Below are positions 1 to 10,400 of a stretch of 64,000 bases of DNA, piece after piece. A program made the translations under genes and the position numbers. Within the stretch, counting starts at the first letter, position 1; each line of letters opens with the position of its first letter. Origin of the DNA: Planctomycetota bacterium (GTDB taxonomy: Bacteria; Planctomycetota; Planctomycetia; Pirellulales; UBA1268). The notes under the pieces were generated by a model. It ran no database searches and had not been told where the DNA came from. It was given only the letters and a program-made list of their open reading frames with translations. Location: contig QWOQ01000011.1 of NCBI GenBank assembly GCA_003669585.1, positions 124,001 to 188,000 on the forward strand, in the 5' to 3' direction.

Positions 1-907
1 GACGAGCCAATTGCGGGACACCGAACTGTTCGATGCAGCGAGCAGCGAGTAGTCTCGCCAAAGGATCAACGCCGTCGGCTTCGGTGAGCAATGCGAGTTC
101 TTCAAGAAGATTCGTTTGGCCACTGATTCGAACCAAATCAATAAGTCGTCGACGAAGCACGGTCTCGGTTGTTAGGGGGTCTTGAGGAGTGGCCTGGGAC
201 ACGCTGCGCGGTATTTCATCACGATGAGGCATTGGATCGACAAGATTGAAAGCCATTTCCAAAGCCGCGGCGGAGCTTTTTTTTGCGATAAAGAGTTCTG
301 TTAATGCAAGAAGGCTTTCAGGGGCGTCGGCAAGATCATCGCCGAGAACTCCGGCGGCATCGCGTTCTAAGAGCATCAGTCGCGACAAGAGATCCTCAAG
401 GCCGACCATCACCGTGAAGGCATTGTTGATGAAAGGCAACTGTGTGTTGAGATTCTTTTCAGGAATCCAGCCGTTACGAAAGCAGTCGGAGCGAATCCGA
501 AGACGATCGATTTCCGGTCGCAGTGAAAAAATTTCAGAGGCCCGAGCAAGACCTTCACGAAGACTTGTGGGAGGTGTGGCAAGAAGGGCATCTGCGAGAG
601 ACATGGACTGCTGTTTCGCAAGGCGACACGCCTCGCGAAACGTATCAGGATCGATGTCTCGAGATTGAAAGAGTGTTTGTGAAAGATACTCTTCAAGGAA
701 TTGAAAAGAGTGAGAAACCATCCCACGAGCGTGAACGACTCGCGGTGAATCGAATGTAGCTGCCGGAGGAAAAAGTGCAGGACGACTGAAACGTTCGCTT
801 GGAGGAGAGGCGTGATCCTCGTGAGCAGTCTCTGGATTGGAAAAACAGACCGATGATACGAACATCGAGATCATCCCGAGCCAAACGCTCAAGAAGATCG
901 ATCGCAA
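1..907 (-). CDS. Uncharacterised, probably exported protein; gene runs off the left edge (partial). Not in the supplied ORF track
   Basis: Manual reverse-strand translation is open from an upstream stop near 1094-1096 to position 1. It reads ...LRSIFLSVWLGMISMFVSSVCFSNPETAHEDHASPP...DIDPDTFREACRLAKQQ...NGWIPEKNLNTQLPFINNAFTVMVGLEDLLSRLMLLERDAAGVLGDDLADAPESLLALTELFIAKKSSAAALEMAFNLVDPMP...; signal-peptide-like N-terminus, TTG start tentative at 907. Confidence 0.6.
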   Translation of the reverse strand, partial: MRSIFLSVWLGMISMFVSSVCFSNPETAHEDHASPPSERFSRPALFPPAATFDSPRVVHARGMVSHSFQFLEEYLSQTLFQSRDIDPDTFREACRLAKQQSMSLADALLATPPTSLREGLARASEIFSLRPEIDRLRIRSDCFRNGWIPEKNLNTQLPFINNAFTVMVGLEDLLSRLMLLERDAAGVLGDDLADAPESLLALTELFIAKKSSAAALEMAFNLVDPMPHRDEIPRSVSQATPQDPLTTETVLRRRLIDLVRISGQTNLLEELALLTEADGVDPLARLLAARCIEQFGVPQLAR

Positions 908-1132
908 AAGTTGTGTAGGGATACAAGAGAAAGTTTTGTGGTCACCAGCGTGGCAGGAACGGTGGCCAGACGACGGCGACCATGTGAGAAGGACAATGCG
1001 GGCCGCGGTCAGCCTCCAACAGAAGCCACCACACGATCGTTTTAAAAAGAACTTCACGGTCGATCTGCTCTGGGTTGAAAGCGGAAAGCAGCGTTACACT
1101 TCGGGAGAGAAGTCTATCCAACGAGTCTTCAG

Positions 1133-2110
1133 GTGGCCGAGCCTATGGTCAGAAAAACTGTTTATTGTAGTCGAATCATTGCTGCAGGACTCTGTGTCGC
1201 AATGTTAGCGGTGATGCTTCCTCCCTGCGCGGTTGCCCAAGAAACGATAGTTGGTGCCGGTGGAGTCAATACGTTTTCCGGTCGGCGAGCGTTTTTGCAC
1301 CTTGAGGCGATCTGCGACATCGGACCGCGACCGACTGGCTCCGCCGGAATGCTGCGACAAAAAAAGATGCTCATCGAATACTTTCGCGGACAAGGTGCTC
1401 TGGTTGAAGAACAGCCTTTTCAAATTCGTGATAGACGCAGTGGCAAGTCGTTGCAGGCTGCCAATGTGATCATTCAGTGGCATCCGGATCGATTGCAAAG
1501 AGTGCTGCTGGGAGCGCACTTCGACACACGCCCTTTTCCTGATCGGGATCCGGTTGATCCCAAGGGAGTCTTTGTTGGGGCGAATGACGGCGGCAGTGGA
1601 GTGGCTCTCCTGATGGAACTTGGGAAGGGGGTGCAATTGCTTCCAGGACCGCTCGGTGTCGACTTCATTCTGTTCGATGCCGAGGAATATGTTTTTACGA
1701 CTCGCGATCCCTATTGTCTTGGCTCTCGATGGTTTGCGCGTCAATATGTTGATCGACCGCCAGCGCATCAGTATCGCATGGGAGTAGTGGTCGACATGGT
1801 CGCTGACAAAAATCTTGAATTGTGGCAGGAACAAAACGGCCTCTCTTGGCCTGATACTCGTCCGATCGTGGACTCTATCTGGAAGACGGCCAGTCAGATG
1901 AATGTTCGTGAATTTATTCCTAGGCCAAAGTGGACGATCGAGGATGACCATCTTCCACTGCGAAACGTGGCAAAGATTCCAACGTGCGACATTATTGATT
2001 TTGACTATCCGCACTGGCACACGACCCAGGATATTCCCGAAAACTGTTCAGGAGAATCTCTTGAAATCGTAGGAAAAGTGCTTTTGAAATGGCTTCAGTC
2101 AATCGAATGA
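1133..2110 (+). CDS. M28-family peptidase / glutaminyl-peptide cyclotransferase-like protein, exported
   Basis: Signal peptide; GAHFDTRPFPDRDP, GANDGGSGVALLMELGK, LFDAEEY, HWHTTQD motifs typical of the M28/QPCT fold; start could be 1145. Confidence 0.8.
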   Translation: MAEPMVRKTVYCSRIIAAGLCVAMLAVMLPPCAVAQETIVGAGGVNTFSGRRAFLHLEAICDIGPRPTGSAGMLRQKKMLIEYFRGQGALVEEQPFQIRDRRSGKSLQAANVIIQWHPDRLQRVLLGAHFDTRPFPDRDPVDPKGVFVGANDGGSGVALLMELGKGVQLLPGPLGVDFILFDAEEYVFTTRDPYCLGSRWFARQYVDRPPAHQYRMGVVVDMVADKNLELWQEQNGLSWPDTRPIVDSIWKTASQMNVREFIPRPKWTIEDDHLPLRNVAKIPTCDIIDFDYPHWHTTQDIPENCSGESLEIVGKVLLKWLQSIE

Positions 2111-2208
2111 GACTCGCATTTCGATCGATGGAATTCATGCGTGGCCAGCGCGTCTAAAACAGAAACAGACGGGTGGCATAGTTGACATGTCCACTGGAGT
2201 GTTCCCGC

Positions 2209-2451
2209 ATGGATGGCATTGTGGTGGTTCCAAAACTGGGGATGGGAAATATTCCAATTCATCTTTCGCTCTGGCTCGTGCCGACAGGCGTTGTGGTTAT
2301 GCAGGGGGATCGAATTGCGGAGTTAGTGATCGGAAATGTGGTTGTGGATCTCGAATCCCCTGCGAACGGCGTGTTGTTCCAGCATTTCGTCGACGAAGAC
2401 GAACAAGTACAGGAGGGTCAGAAACTCGCGATTGTCAAAGTGGCACCGTGA
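2209..2451 (+). CDS. Small biotinyl/lipoyl-like domain protein lacking the modifiable lysine
   Basis: MDGIVVVPKLGMGN...GDRIAELVIGNVVVDLESPANGVLFQHFVDEDEQVQEGQKLAIVKVAP matches the lipoyl fold, but the ETDKA position reads VIGNV; GGAG upstream of ATG 2209 (track start 2182 is TTG). Confidence 0.65.
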   Translation: MDGIVVVPKLGMGNIPIHLSLWLVPTGVVVMQGDRIAELVIGNVVVDLESPANGVLFQHFVDEDEQVQEGQKLAIVKVAP

Positions 2452-2530
2452 TGGGTCAAACTCATTTCAAGTTTCAGTCAAACAGTGCGGCTTCACAATT
2501 CATCGTTTCTTGACACGTGCTGCGAATTCC

Positions 2531-4291
2531 ATGAATACAGATTCTCTAACCACAACAGCCAATTGCCTGAAACAGAAAGGCGAAAAAAGCAGGCTGTGTG
2601 CATCGACGTGGGGATGCTCCCTTGTTGGGGCGGCTCTGATGTTTCTCTCGTTGCCACCGGTAGATCTGTGGTGGCTTGGTTGGATTGCCCCGGTGCCGTG
2701 GTTGCTGTTGGTGCGACGAGAGCAGTTTGACGCACATCAATCGTGGATGCCCCTTTGGATCGGAGGCTTCACGTTTTGGTTGTGCTCGTTGCACTGGCTC
2801 AGGCTGCCTCATCCGGCAACTGCAATTGGATGGATATTGCTGTCGGGCTTCCTGGCGTTGTATCTGCCTCTGTTTGTGCTGATCAGTCGGCGAATGGTTC
2901 ATTACTGGAACATACCGTTTTGCATTGGAACACCTGTTGCGTGGGTCGGCTTGGAGTTTGCCAGAGGCTGGCTCTTCGGTGGATTTACGATGGCGGCGAT
3001 CTCTCACACGCAGTGGCGATGGACAACATTCATTCAAGCAGCTGACATCATTGGAGCCTCGGGGTTGTGTGGAGTGTTGGTCTGTTTCGCCGCAGCCGTT
3101 GCGGCAACGGTGCCGCTCGATGCACACCCGTGGCGACCAACACAGTGCGTGGGAGCTCTTCTCATCCTCGGCCTGACCCTTTTCTACGGAACGTGGCGGC
3201 TGTCTGAAATTCCGAATGTTGATGCTCGTCAGATAGAGGTTCTTCTTGTTCAGGGTTCAATCGATACCGAACTCAAACAGGATCCAGACGCAGCGGAGGA
3301 AGTGGTCAGGCACTACGACGATCTGACGATCAAAGCTCTGCAAAACGGTCCACATCCTTCTCTGATCGTATGGCCGGAAACCATGTGGCGATGGGGACTT
3401 TTGGAAATAGACAAGGATGAAATTATTGATGAAACGATCGTGACGGAAGTACTCGGTCCGATACCGAATGAATCTGCTTTGAGAGAGAGTCAGCCCGATT
3501 TCCGACAGCGTCTTTGTCGCGAAACACTTCAGCAGCAGCGGCTCGACGGACTCACAGCCTTCGCACGACGTTACAGCACGAACTGGCTCGTTGGACTCGA
3601 TCGTCAGCGGGTGACAAAGTCTGTGCACACAGGACAACAGAATTTTAACTCCGCACTTTTTCTCGATCAGACAGGCAAGCCACTGGGGTGCTACGACAAG
3701 ATGTACCCTGTTCTTTTTGGCGAATATGTTCCGCTGGCAAATATCTTTCCGTGGCTCTACCGACTCACGCCGTTGCCAGTTGGATTGACTGCCGGCACGA
3801 CGCCTCTGGCAGTCACCATCGACGGCACGCTGGTCGCTGTAAACATCTGCTATGAAACAACGCTGCCACGCTCAGTTCGGCAGACAGTACTCAAGATTTC
3901 AAAAGAAAATCGACGGCCGGATCTGCTTGTCAATCTCTCAAATGACGGATGGTTTTGGGGTTCAAGTGAATTGGATTTACATCTTGTTTCGGCTCTTTTT
4001 CGTTCAGTAGAAGTTCGCACCCCCTTTGTCATCGCCGCCAATACGGGGATTTCAGCTTGGATTGATGGTTCGGGACGGCTACGCGAACGCGGACCGAAGC
4101 GAAACACAGCGGTTCTACGTGCCCGTGTCGTTGCCGATGGGCGGTGGAGCCTCTTTTTGTTTTGGGGGGAATGGCCGTCAGGAATCTGTTTTTGTGTTGT
4201 GTTCTGTGTGATTTTGGAGAGAATTATGGTTCGGTTTGGAGAGGCTAGAGCCTTGAAAACGGGATTTAAAATGGTTTTTCATTCGCGTTGA
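2531..4291 (+). CDS. lnt: Apolipoprotein N-acyltransferase (Lnt-like)
   Basis: N-terminal multi-TM region then nitrilase-type domain: VWPETMWRWG, YDKMYPVLFGEYVPL, INICYETTLP-like, LVNLSNDGWFWGSSELDLH; ATG at 2531 preferred over the track's 2336. Confidence 0.85.
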   Translation: MNTDSLTTTANCLKQKGEKSRLCASTWGCSLVGAALMFLSLPPVDLWWLGWIAPVPWLLLVRREQFDAHQSWMPLWIGGFTFWLCSLHWLRLPHPATAIGWILLSGFLALYLPLFVLISRRMVHYWNIPFCIGTPVAWVGLEFARGWLFGGFTMAAISHTQWRWTTFIQAADIIGASGLCGVLVCFAAAVAATVPLDAHPWRPTQCVGALLILGLTLFYGTWRLSEIPNVDARQIEVLLVQGSIDTELKQDPDAAEEVVRHYDDLTIKALQNGPHPSLIVWPETMWRWGLLEIDKDEIIDETIVTEVLGPIPNESALRESQPDFRQRLCRETLQQQRLDGLTAFARRYSTNWLVGLDRQRVTKSVHTGQQNFNSALFLDQTGKPLGCYDKMYPVLFGEYVPLANIFPWLYRLTPLPVGLTAGTTPLAVTIDGTLVAVNICYETTLPRSVRQTVLKISKENRRPDLLVNLSNDGWFWGSSELDLHLVSALFRSVEVRTPFVIAANTGISAWIDGSGRLRERGPKRNTAVLRARVVADGRWSLFLFWGEWPSGICFCVVFCVILERIMVRFGEARALKTGFKMVFHSR

Positions 4292-4500
4292 CCCCTCTGC
4301 CGATGGATTTCTCATCTGGGCAGATGAAAATCCGAAGCTCAGGATGGCTTGCTTCTCGAATTGCTTCCACGTAGGAAATGTGAGTAAAGGTGTAATGTTG
4401 AGTGTGTGGTAGGAACTGTTTTCGTAGAATCACAGCGGAAGTCTCAGAGTCTGCATCAATTGAACGATTCTTTTTTGTTTAGGACGAGAGGAGAAAACGC

Positions 4501-5352
4501 ATGAACATCATTGGAAAGATTTTTGTGTTTGCGGTGTTCATTATGAGTCTTGTTTTCATGACTTTTGCAATTGCTCTTTTTGCTACCAACACAAACTGGC
4601 GAGAGGAAATTGTCAGGGATCGCAATTCTGTCAAACCAGGGGAAAGCGTTGGCTACAAATTTCAGCTAGAGGATGCGAAAAAGGAGCGAGAAAAGCTTAC
4701 TACTGATATTACCAAACTCACCAACGAGGTCGCTGCGTCAGAGGCGGCAAGAGATCAGGTGATCGCACAGATGCAGACTGCGATCGAAGAGAAAAACAAG
4801 GATCTTGAGGTTCTTCGAAAGACGAAAGAAACTCGGGAAAAAGAACGTGAGGAAGCCCAGCAGGAACTTGCTGCAACGCATGTAGAACTGAAAATAATCA
4901 CGGATGAAATAAAAGGCCTCCGGGTCGAAGTGCGAGAGCAACAGTCGATCGTCGATGGGCAGTTAAAGATGGCTGCAGAACTTGCCGAAAAACTCCATAC
5001 CAGTGAGTCATCACTTCAGATTGTCAGTGAGCGCAAAACCCAGCTTGAAAAACAGGTAGCCAATGCAAGGCTCCTTCTCAAACAAAGCGGATTGTCAATT
5101 GACTCGCCGCAAAAAGATCTCGTTCCAACCGTCGAGGGACAAGTCACCGCCGTGAACAAGGATTCAATCGAATTTAATCTGGGTAGCGACGACGGCATTC
5201 AAGCGGGAATCGATATGGTGGTGTACCGACAGGGGAAGTATCTCGGGAAGGTGAAGGTCAGAAGCGTCAAAGCAGACCGAGCGAATGCAGATGTGATCGG
5301 GAAAAACGGTGTAATTCTGCAGGGTGATCGAGTGGCCACTCGACTCAAATAA
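4501..5352 (+). CDS. Membrane-anchored coiled-coil protein, hypothetical
   Basis: N-terminal TM segment, long EK-rich coiled coil, C-terminal small beta domain (GQVTAVNKDSIEFNLGSDDGIQAGIDMVVYR); good upstream RBS (gagaggagaaaacgcATG). Confidence 0.75.
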   Translation: MNIIGKIFVFAVFIMSLVFMTFAIALFATNTNWREEIVRDRNSVKPGESVGYKFQLEDAKKEREKLTTDITKLTNEVAASEAARDQVIAQMQTAIEEKNKDLEVLRKTKETREKEREEAQQELAATHVELKIITDEIKGLRVEVREQQSIVDGQLKMAAELAEKLHTSESSLQIVSERKTQLEKQVANARLLLKQSGLSIDSPQKDLVPTVEGQVTAVNKDSIEFNLGSDDGIQAGIDMVVYRQGKYLGKVKVRSVKADRANADVIGKNGVILQGDRVATRLK

Positions 5353-5375
5353 GGAATGGTTGCGAGAATTCAATC

Positions 5376-5543
5376 ATGGCAGACAATTCTGGTTACAGTG
5401 CGCCCCGTCCCGCGATGAACGTCTACACGGCCATGCTTGTGTTGTCGTTTGTTGCAATCTCCATTGGCTGTCTGGTTCTGTCTCTGGACATGAATCAGTA
5501 CGAGTTCAAAATGGAACCGCCCGGTGATATGAAGCCGAAGTAG
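5376..5543 (+). CDS. 55-aa single-TM small protein
   Basis: Manual translation MADNSGYSAPRPAMNVYTAMLVLSFVAISIGCLVLSLDMNQYEFKMEPPGDMKPK*, about 23 bp downstream of the coiled-coil gene; below the track's size cutoff. Confidence 0.6.
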   Translation: MADNSGYSAPRPAMNVYTAMLVLSFVAISIGCLVLSLDMNQYEFKMEPPGDMKPK

Positions 5544-5560
5544 CAAGAAAAAGCCAAGTG

Positions 5561-5590
5561 GGCTGATCTGGTCTGATCCGGCCTGATCCG
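5561..5590. repeat. Three tandem decamers in a convergent intergenic gap
   Basis: ggctgatctg / gtctgatccg / gcctgatccg between stop codons of 5376..5543(+) and 5609..7141(-). Confidence 0.7.
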
Positions 5591-5608
5591 GGTTCACCCG
5601 TTTGGTTG

Positions 5609-7141
5609 TTAAGGACTTTCGAAAGTATCTCGGGACGCTTCATCGGGTGCTACAGCGGAGTCGTCTGGGGGGCTTTCGGACGGCGCGTCTTGAGATGTGT
5701 CAAGGGAACCACTTTTGGTTTTCGCAGTGCCCTTCGCGGATTCACCTGCAGACGCGGTGGCGTAGTTGACGCCGGTTTTTTTCCCCGAAGCGTGTAGAGA
5801 TGCAAGCACTCCATTGTGCGTTGCCATATAGAGCCTGTCGGTTTGATCGTTTCGGATCAAGAATTGAAAAGGCCCCAGTTTCAACGACTCTCTTCGTTCT
5901 CCAGAAACCGGGTCAAGACTGGCAAGTTTTCCCGTCTGATCAACAAACCAGATCCGTTCATCATTGATGCATAGCACGGATTCCACGCCCCCACATCGCC
6001 AGAGCGGTAATCCTGTTGAAACAGAAAAAGCGGCAAGTTCACCAAGTTCCAGAGGCACAATCACCCGGTCGTCGACGACAAAGACTCCATCAACTGGAAT
6101 GGCACCCATCGGATGGAACCATTGAATGCGAAACCCGCTTCCTTTGGTTGTGAGGAGGTCAACTCGTACTAAATCACCACCGAGTGTCGCGACCACGCAC
6201 ATTGCGTCTCGTACAAAAGGCCTGCCTGCAATCGGCGAACGCAGAAGAATTTCATGGCGATCCCAGCCGGCATCAATCGGTTCGAGACAGACGAGCGTCC
6301 CTGTTCTGGTGCACCAGAGCACTCCATCAAAAAAAGCATTCGGCTGCGTTTCAACGCGTCCCCCTGCAGCCAACTCAATTGGAAGAACGGACTCCCCGAT
6401 CGCACCGGTCGCGGATTCTTTTTTCTTCGACGTCTGTTTGGGAGATTTTTTTTTCTTGGCAGTAGAAGACTTTTCCTTTCCAGAACTTTCAATGCTTGAT
6501 GCGGCTGACTGGGCTTTCGGATCAGCCGCCAACCGTATCACCGAATCCGAGGAGAGTGGAACATAGACCCACTGTCCGGAAGGCGTGGCACCGTGTACGG
6601 GTGAGCGATGAATGCGATCGTGCCACCGTGTCTGGCCCGTGATGCGTTCGAGCGCAAAGACATCGAGGTCCCGAGAAACCGTAACCACGTTGGAGCCGAT
6701 TCCAGCCGGATGCACAGGGCCTCCTGGATGGCCAATTCGATGAGACCACAACAGTGCGCCCGGAGGCATGTCAGCAATACGTGAAGGTGACGGCTGAGGC
6801 TGAATGTCGATGCTGCTTGGCTGGTCCGATTTTTTTGCAGAAGACCTTGGAGTCATCGGTGCTGATGACGTGAGAGTTTTTATGGCATGTACACCGCCAT
6901 CGGTCGACTGTGCGACCACAAGTCCATCACCAATAACCACATGCTGCAACCGCCATTGCGTAGAGTCGAATGGGAGTTGAAGAATCCATTCAACATCGAG
7001 CCCCATGCTTGCCGCCACGCGTTCATCGGCAAGTGTTCCTTGCAGCGACTGTGCAAAGACCTGCGGCACGAAGGCAGATGCAGTCGCGATGATGATCGCA
7101 AGACCCAAGAAGATTTGTAAGCAAAAACGAAAAGGAGTCAT
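5609..7141 (-). CDS. Exported PQQ/beta-propeller-like protein
   Basis: Signal peptide (LGLAIIIATASAFVPQVFAQ); repeated blade-like motifs (LLWSHRIGHPGG, TGQTRWHDRIH, GVLWCTRTGTLVCLEP, LPLWRCGG); low-complexity Lys/Ser-rich linkers. Confidence 0.7.
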   Translation of the reverse strand: MTPFRFCLQIFLGLAIIIATASAFVPQVFAQSLQGTLADERVAASMGLDVEWILQLPFDSTQWRLQHVVIGDGLVVAQSTDGGVHAIKTLTSSAPMTPRSSAKKSDQPSSIDIQPQPSPSRIADMPPGALLWSHRIGHPGGPVHPAGIGSNVVTVSRDLDVFALERITGQTRWHDRIHRSPVHGATPSGQWVYVPLSSDSVIRLAADPKAQSAASSIESSGKEKSSTAKKKKSPKQTSKKKESATGAIGESVLPIELAAGGRVETQPNAFFDGVLWCTRTGTLVCLEPIDAGWDRHEILLRSPIAGRPFVRDAMCVVATLGGDLVRVDLLTTKGSGFRIQWFHPMGAIPVDGVFVVDDRVIVPLELGELAAFSVSTGLPLWRCGGVESVLCINDERIWFVDQTGKLASLDPVSGERRESLKLGPFQFLIRNDQTDRLYMATHNGVLASLHASGKKTGVNYATASAGESAKGTAKTKSGSLDTSQDAPSESPPDDSAVAPDEASRDTFESP

Positions 7142-7446
7142 ACCGAAATACCCTCTCTCTCAAGAACCGTACTGAGATTCTCGACGTGAAATCAAGACGA
7201 TACAGAACCCACCAAAAATACTAGCTTGTGCAATCGCGCTGCTTCAAAGAGTAATTCGAAACTTGTAGGATCAGTAGTCGATACAATCGCTGCATCCGAT
7301 TTTATCGTTGGAGGGTTCTTCGGTGGACGGCAACAACCTGCGAAGGTTTACCTCTGACCCGACCCTCTCTACGATTCGACGTCTCCATCGATGAAAGTGG
7401 AGCGGAGCCCGATTTTTCAGTAGTACCTCGAGGAATTCAAAAAAAG

Positions 7447-10400
7447 ATGGGGCAGTCGCCGCAGTCATTCATGGATCCAGCGGCCCGAGTGCTTGGATAT
7501 CTCAATTTTTCATCCGGTGCATTCGATCCGATGGTGTGGCGCGCAGTGAGCGATCTGTATGCAGCGGTAGAGCCAGAAGATGAAAAGGCAGCTTCGGCAA
7601 GTTGTGTCGCAGAAAATCTTTTGAATCGGCTGACGAAACTTGAGTCGAGTGAACCAGCGTTTCGCGACTCTTCTCAAGCGCGAGCCGTCATATCAATTCT
7701 GTTCACGCATTTTCTGCCAGCCTATGCGATGCATCATGCCGATCTGCTTGAACATCAACCGGCAGGTTCGATCGAGCGGCCTTTCTTTATTGCTGCGGCG
7801 GCACAGGCCATTCTTTCAAGTGGTGGTCCGTGGAATGAAACTGGGGTGGTGATCGAACAGGCGATCGCAAAATTTGATGACTATGTAGGGTGGAGGCCCA
7901 TTGCCATTCTTGAGAATGGACGGTTATCCGAACCGTATCCCAAGGAGAAGGTGCGACCGATTCCACTCTTTGAAGCAGGTGCAGGCGTTGCCCACGGTCG
8001 GTATGCGAAACTTGTGTCGGGTGCCCTTGAAATTCTTTTTTCGGCACCCGTTGGCCTCTTGGAACAGGCAGACTTTGATCTCTCGCTCGTCGAGGAACTT
8101 GCGATTGATCCGCGAGCTTTTGATTTTCTTCATCCAGCAGCGAGTCGACCAAATTATCTCTTTGGACTGTGGGATCCGACGCGCATCGATGGTCACGGTC
8201 ACTACCGTCGCCTCGTCGTACAGCAGGCAACCCTTGATGGCATTCTCTCATGGCCAATGGAGGCGCCCGTTGGAGTTGATGGTCAGAGGCCCTCGCATCA
8301 AGAACTCCAGCGTGAAGCGTCGGCCGTTTTGGCTGGCGTGATGCTGATGGCCGCGGGCCTGTCCGGTCGGGGACCTGGCGCCGCAAGAGCAAGCATTGGG
8401 CTTGCCGATCTATTGCCCAAAATTGCATCCTATCGCGACGAATTTTACCAGTGGCATCTCACCCAACTCGAGCCAAATCATCAAGCACGTCTTGCTGAGG
8501 AAACTCGAAAACTCCGTCAACCGTTTGGCGGTGTACGGCGACACATTAATTCACTTCTTGCTGCTCGCAGAGCCGTTCAGGTTGAGAGCGTAGGGCTTAT
8601 CTCTGTGTTGGCGAGGCTTGGGCGGTCGGAGTCCGCGGAGCGTCTTTCTCGCAACGTCCCAGCGGCTTCGGCCCGTATGGCATCACGATTGACGTCCCAA
8701 GTCGTGTCGGCCCATCGCTTGGCGGCAAAGAGGGATGCAGCGGGAGCTCTTGAACGATTGAATACTGCGGTCGATCTTCTTTTTCGGGCGGTAGGGTGCG
8801 GTGCAATGGTTGATCCGTGGAACATTCTGGGACTGGCCGGACAATTCCCGCTGCATGAACCAGGTGGAGAAAGTCTTCCTGATCCACGAGTTGAAGATCT
8901 CGTGCTTCTGGTGGGATCAATTCTCCATGGATATGCCGAAGTATGGCGAGTTGCACGTTTGAAGCCTGACGAGCATCTTGCAGGGCTCGCTGCCGAATCG
9001 CTGGAACAGTTTGCTGTCTGGTGGGATCGTCATGCTACGACAACTGTTTCGGGAGTTCCACATGTCTCCGGACGGGAAACGCTCGATTCGGCCCGCGAAG
9101 TGATCGAGTCACTTGAACGAAGACGAGCCTGCGCGCCGGCAGTCCCGCCTCCTGGATTTTGGCGAAGTGAGGTCGCGAGTTTCTCGTCTCCTCGAAGTCA
9201 CGCTCAGGCAGCAGAGTCGTTGTTGAACGAAGGTGATCTCGATGGAGCAATGGGTCTTCTTGTCCACTGGGCTTCACTTTTGGAAGGTGAGGCAATCGAA
9301 CGTTCTGGGTCTGTCTGGCTTGCAATGGCTTCTCGTTGGATGTCGTTGTCTCTTGCAGATTCAACGGATACATCCGCTGCTCGTACAAGACGATTTTTGG
9401 AACTGGTAGAGGCAAACACCGGAACGGTGGTCGATATCGTGGAGCGGGCAGGGGCCGCGGGCGATCTGATGACCGAGCAACGTCACTCTCAAGACGATTC
9501 AGACATCGAAGATCGTGATGACGATGCCGTCGGAGAAGAGAGCGTTGCGTCGGCGTATGAATCGATGGTCTGGCGGGATTCAACCGATGATGGAATCGAC
9601 GGCGGAATGCTCGATGTGGATGCTCCTCGCACTTCAGGGGAAGGAGAACTTGCATCTCTCGAACAGGCCGCGGAGTTTCTCTGGGGTGTCTCCAAGCTTC
9701 TCCAGGAAGGTGTTATTGCCTGGAGTGCGGAAGCAGCCCGCGATGCCAAGACGCGTTCACAGGTCGAAATCGATTCGGTTGTGGGGTGGCGACACATGGT
9801 GCGTCGGATGGAACGTTCACTCGTCAGAGCCGCAAATGCTCTCGCAGTTGCTGGGAGTGTTCCTGATTCGCCACGAGACACCGACGCCGAACGAACCAGA
9901 GTCCAGCGAGACGTGGCAATTGAAAGATTGACCGAGTCAGCCGTACAGCTCACGGAAACTCGCTGGATGCTCTCTACGTATCTCCTGCTCGTGAAGCCAA
10001 GGCGTTCGGTTGATGGGAGTATTGGTCGTTTCTTTGCCGATTGCTTGAGAGGCGATGTTCATGCGGTGAAAGAATCACTCGAGTCTCTGCGCAGTCGTCT
10101 TCTCGGAAAGATGGTGCTCTACATTCCTCTTTCTCGTGGTGGTCGCCCAAGCCGGGTTGTGCGCGCGCGATGTCGGGAGCGTTTACTCGAACGCATGGCC
10201 GGTTGCCTGCCGAGACTCGGACTTGTCATCGAAACAGCCGAGGTCGTCAATCTTGCAAAATCACTCGAAACGAAAAGGCCCAAGGGGGAGGCGAGCGTAA
10301 GTGAGTTTGACCGGGTGTTTGAATCAGCAGCCTCTTCCTTGGTGGAGCGTATTGTCGAGTCGGCGCAGACGGGGAATCCTCGTGAGGAAGAAATAACCAG

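Noticed and set aside
246-759. Plus-strand ORFs at the left edge
   Set aside because: The reverse strand has a continuous open frame through this region with better protein character.
1205-2020. 271-aa minus-strand ORF
   Set aside because: Antisense to the well-supported M28 peptidase gene.
7787-8428. 213-aa minus-strand ORF, and 9035..9655(-)
   Set aside because: Antisense shadow ORFs of the 1311-aa gene; His/Arg/Pro-rich artefact composition.
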